A DNA stretch of 5,769 bases from Xanthobacteraceae bacterium. GTDB lineage: Bacteria; Pseudomonadota; Alphaproteobacteria; Rhizobiales; Xanthobacteraceae. Location of the stretch: the NCBI GenBank assembly GCA_030040825.1, contig JASHSY010000363.1, forward strand, positions 1-5,769, written 5' to 3'. The notes below the pieces were generated by a model. It made no database searches. It was not told the origin of the DNA and saw only the letters and a program-made list of their open reading frames with translations. The translations under genes were made by a program, and so were the position numbers. This document shows positions 5,239-5,769 of the stretch, one piece after another (positions within the stretch are counted from its first letter, which is position 1; every line of letters begins with the position of its first letter).

Positions 5239-5769
5239 ATGAGCAAGGCTTTCATCGTCACCGGCACGGACACCGGAATCGGCAAGACGACCGTGGCAGC
5301 GATGCTCACGCTTGCGTTGGACGGCTGCTACTGGAAGCCGATTCAATCGGGCATCGGCGACGGCACCGATCGGGCGCGCGTGCAAGCGATGACTGGTTTG
5401 CCTGAGGATCGCTTTTTACCTGAGCGATATATCTTGTCGGAACCGCTGTCGCCCCATCGGGCTGCCGAACTCGACGGAACAGAAATCGCGACCGATTGTC
5501 TTGACTTGCCGCAGTGCGCTCGCAACTTGATCATCGAGGGTGCCGGCGGGCTGATGGTGCCGGTGACGCGGCGGAGGCTGCTGATCGACGTGTTTGCCGC
5601 CTGGTCGGCCCCGATTATCCTGTGCGCGCGGACCGCGCTCGGGACGATCAATCACACGCTCTTGTCGATCGAAGCGCTGCAGCGCCGCAACATGCCGCTC
5701 CACGGGCTTGTCTTTGTCGGTGAGGAAAACCGAGACAATATCCGTACGATCCTTGACTTCTCCGGCGGG
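5239..5769 (+). CDS. bioD: Dethiobiotin synthetase (BioD), C-terminus cut by window edge
   Basis: This ATP-dependent synthetase closes the ureido ring of 7,8-diaminononanoate with CO2 to form dethiobiotin, the penultimate step of biotin synthesis. The visible 177 codons contain the P-loop GTDTGIGKTT (9-18), the substrate-site WKPIQSG (32-38), SPHRAAELDG (71-80), IEGAGGLMVPV (99-109) and LGTINHTLLSIEALQ (134-148), all BioD hallmarks. The frame is open to the right edge. E. coli BioD is about 225 aa, so roughly 40-50 residues are missing. ATG at 5239-5241 starts 13 nt after the bioF stop and directly opens the conserved MSKAFIVTGTDT. Its ribosome site is weak (GACGAG, 5224-5229), so translation may depend on bioF. 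Co-transcription with bioF is very likely, and bioA is a common next gene in such clusters. Confidence 0.95.
   Translation, partial: MSKAFIVTGTDTGIGKTTVAAMLTLALDGCYWKPIQSGIGDGTDRARVQAMTGLPEDRFLPERYILSEPLSPHRAAELDGTEIATDCLDLPQCARNLIIEGAGGLMVPVTRRRLLIDVFAAWSAPIILCARTALGTINHTLLSIEALQRRNMPLHGLVFVGEENRDNIRTILDFSGG

Overview
The window looks like chromosomal DNA from a GC-rich alphaproteobacterium, most likely of the Bradyrhizobium/Rhodopseudomonas group. This is inferred from base composition, from the style of the Liv-type ABC transporter (Tat-exported binding protein, LivG with an aberrant signature loop), and from the bioF-bioD pair. No marker gene fixes the genus. There are no RNA genes, insertion sequences, CRISPR arrays or phage genes that I can see.

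Left half, minus strand (about 1-3050). This is a branched-chain-amino-acid-type (HAAT/Liv) ABC uptake operon, read from right to left. It holds a Tat-exported periplasmic binding protein (1725-3050), then an intergenic stretch with a perfect 11-bp hairpin, then the two ATPases livG-like (905-1621) and livF-like (193-894). The N-terminus of the first permease, livH-like, runs off the left edge (1-188). The second permease (livM-like) would be expected beyond the window.

Middle (3051-3262). This is a divergent control region. It contains a 15-bp palindrome, GTTCGATTATCGAAC at 3159-3173, followed by another GTTCG half-site. It closely resembles the operators I recall for the PcaR/PcaU/PobR branch of the IclR family. 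The plus-strand gene beginning at 3263 encodes just such a regulator, so the sequence suggests a self-contained module: one regulator, one operator between divergent promoters, and one uptake system. The substrate is more likely an aromatic acid or a related carboxylate than a branched-chain amino acid, but this is inference from the regulator subfamily.

Right part, plus strand (4113 to end). Biotin-synthesis genes bioF (8-amino-7-oxononanoate synthase, complete) and bioD (dethiobiotin synthetase, cut by the right edge) follow the regulator on the same strand. Gaps are 91 nt (iclR to bioF) and 13 nt (bioF to bioD). No bioB precedes them within the window and no BioR-type box was found. The regulator-bioF gap repeats the 8-mer TATCGAAC from the operator and places a GTTCG beside it, so a regulatory link to the transporter module is possible but unproven.

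The main points worth following are the operator/regulator/transporter module, the hairpin separating the binding-protein gene from the membrane-complex genes, the LivG lacking an LSGGQ signature, and the operator-like sequence before bioF. I found no evidence of a wholly new class of system.
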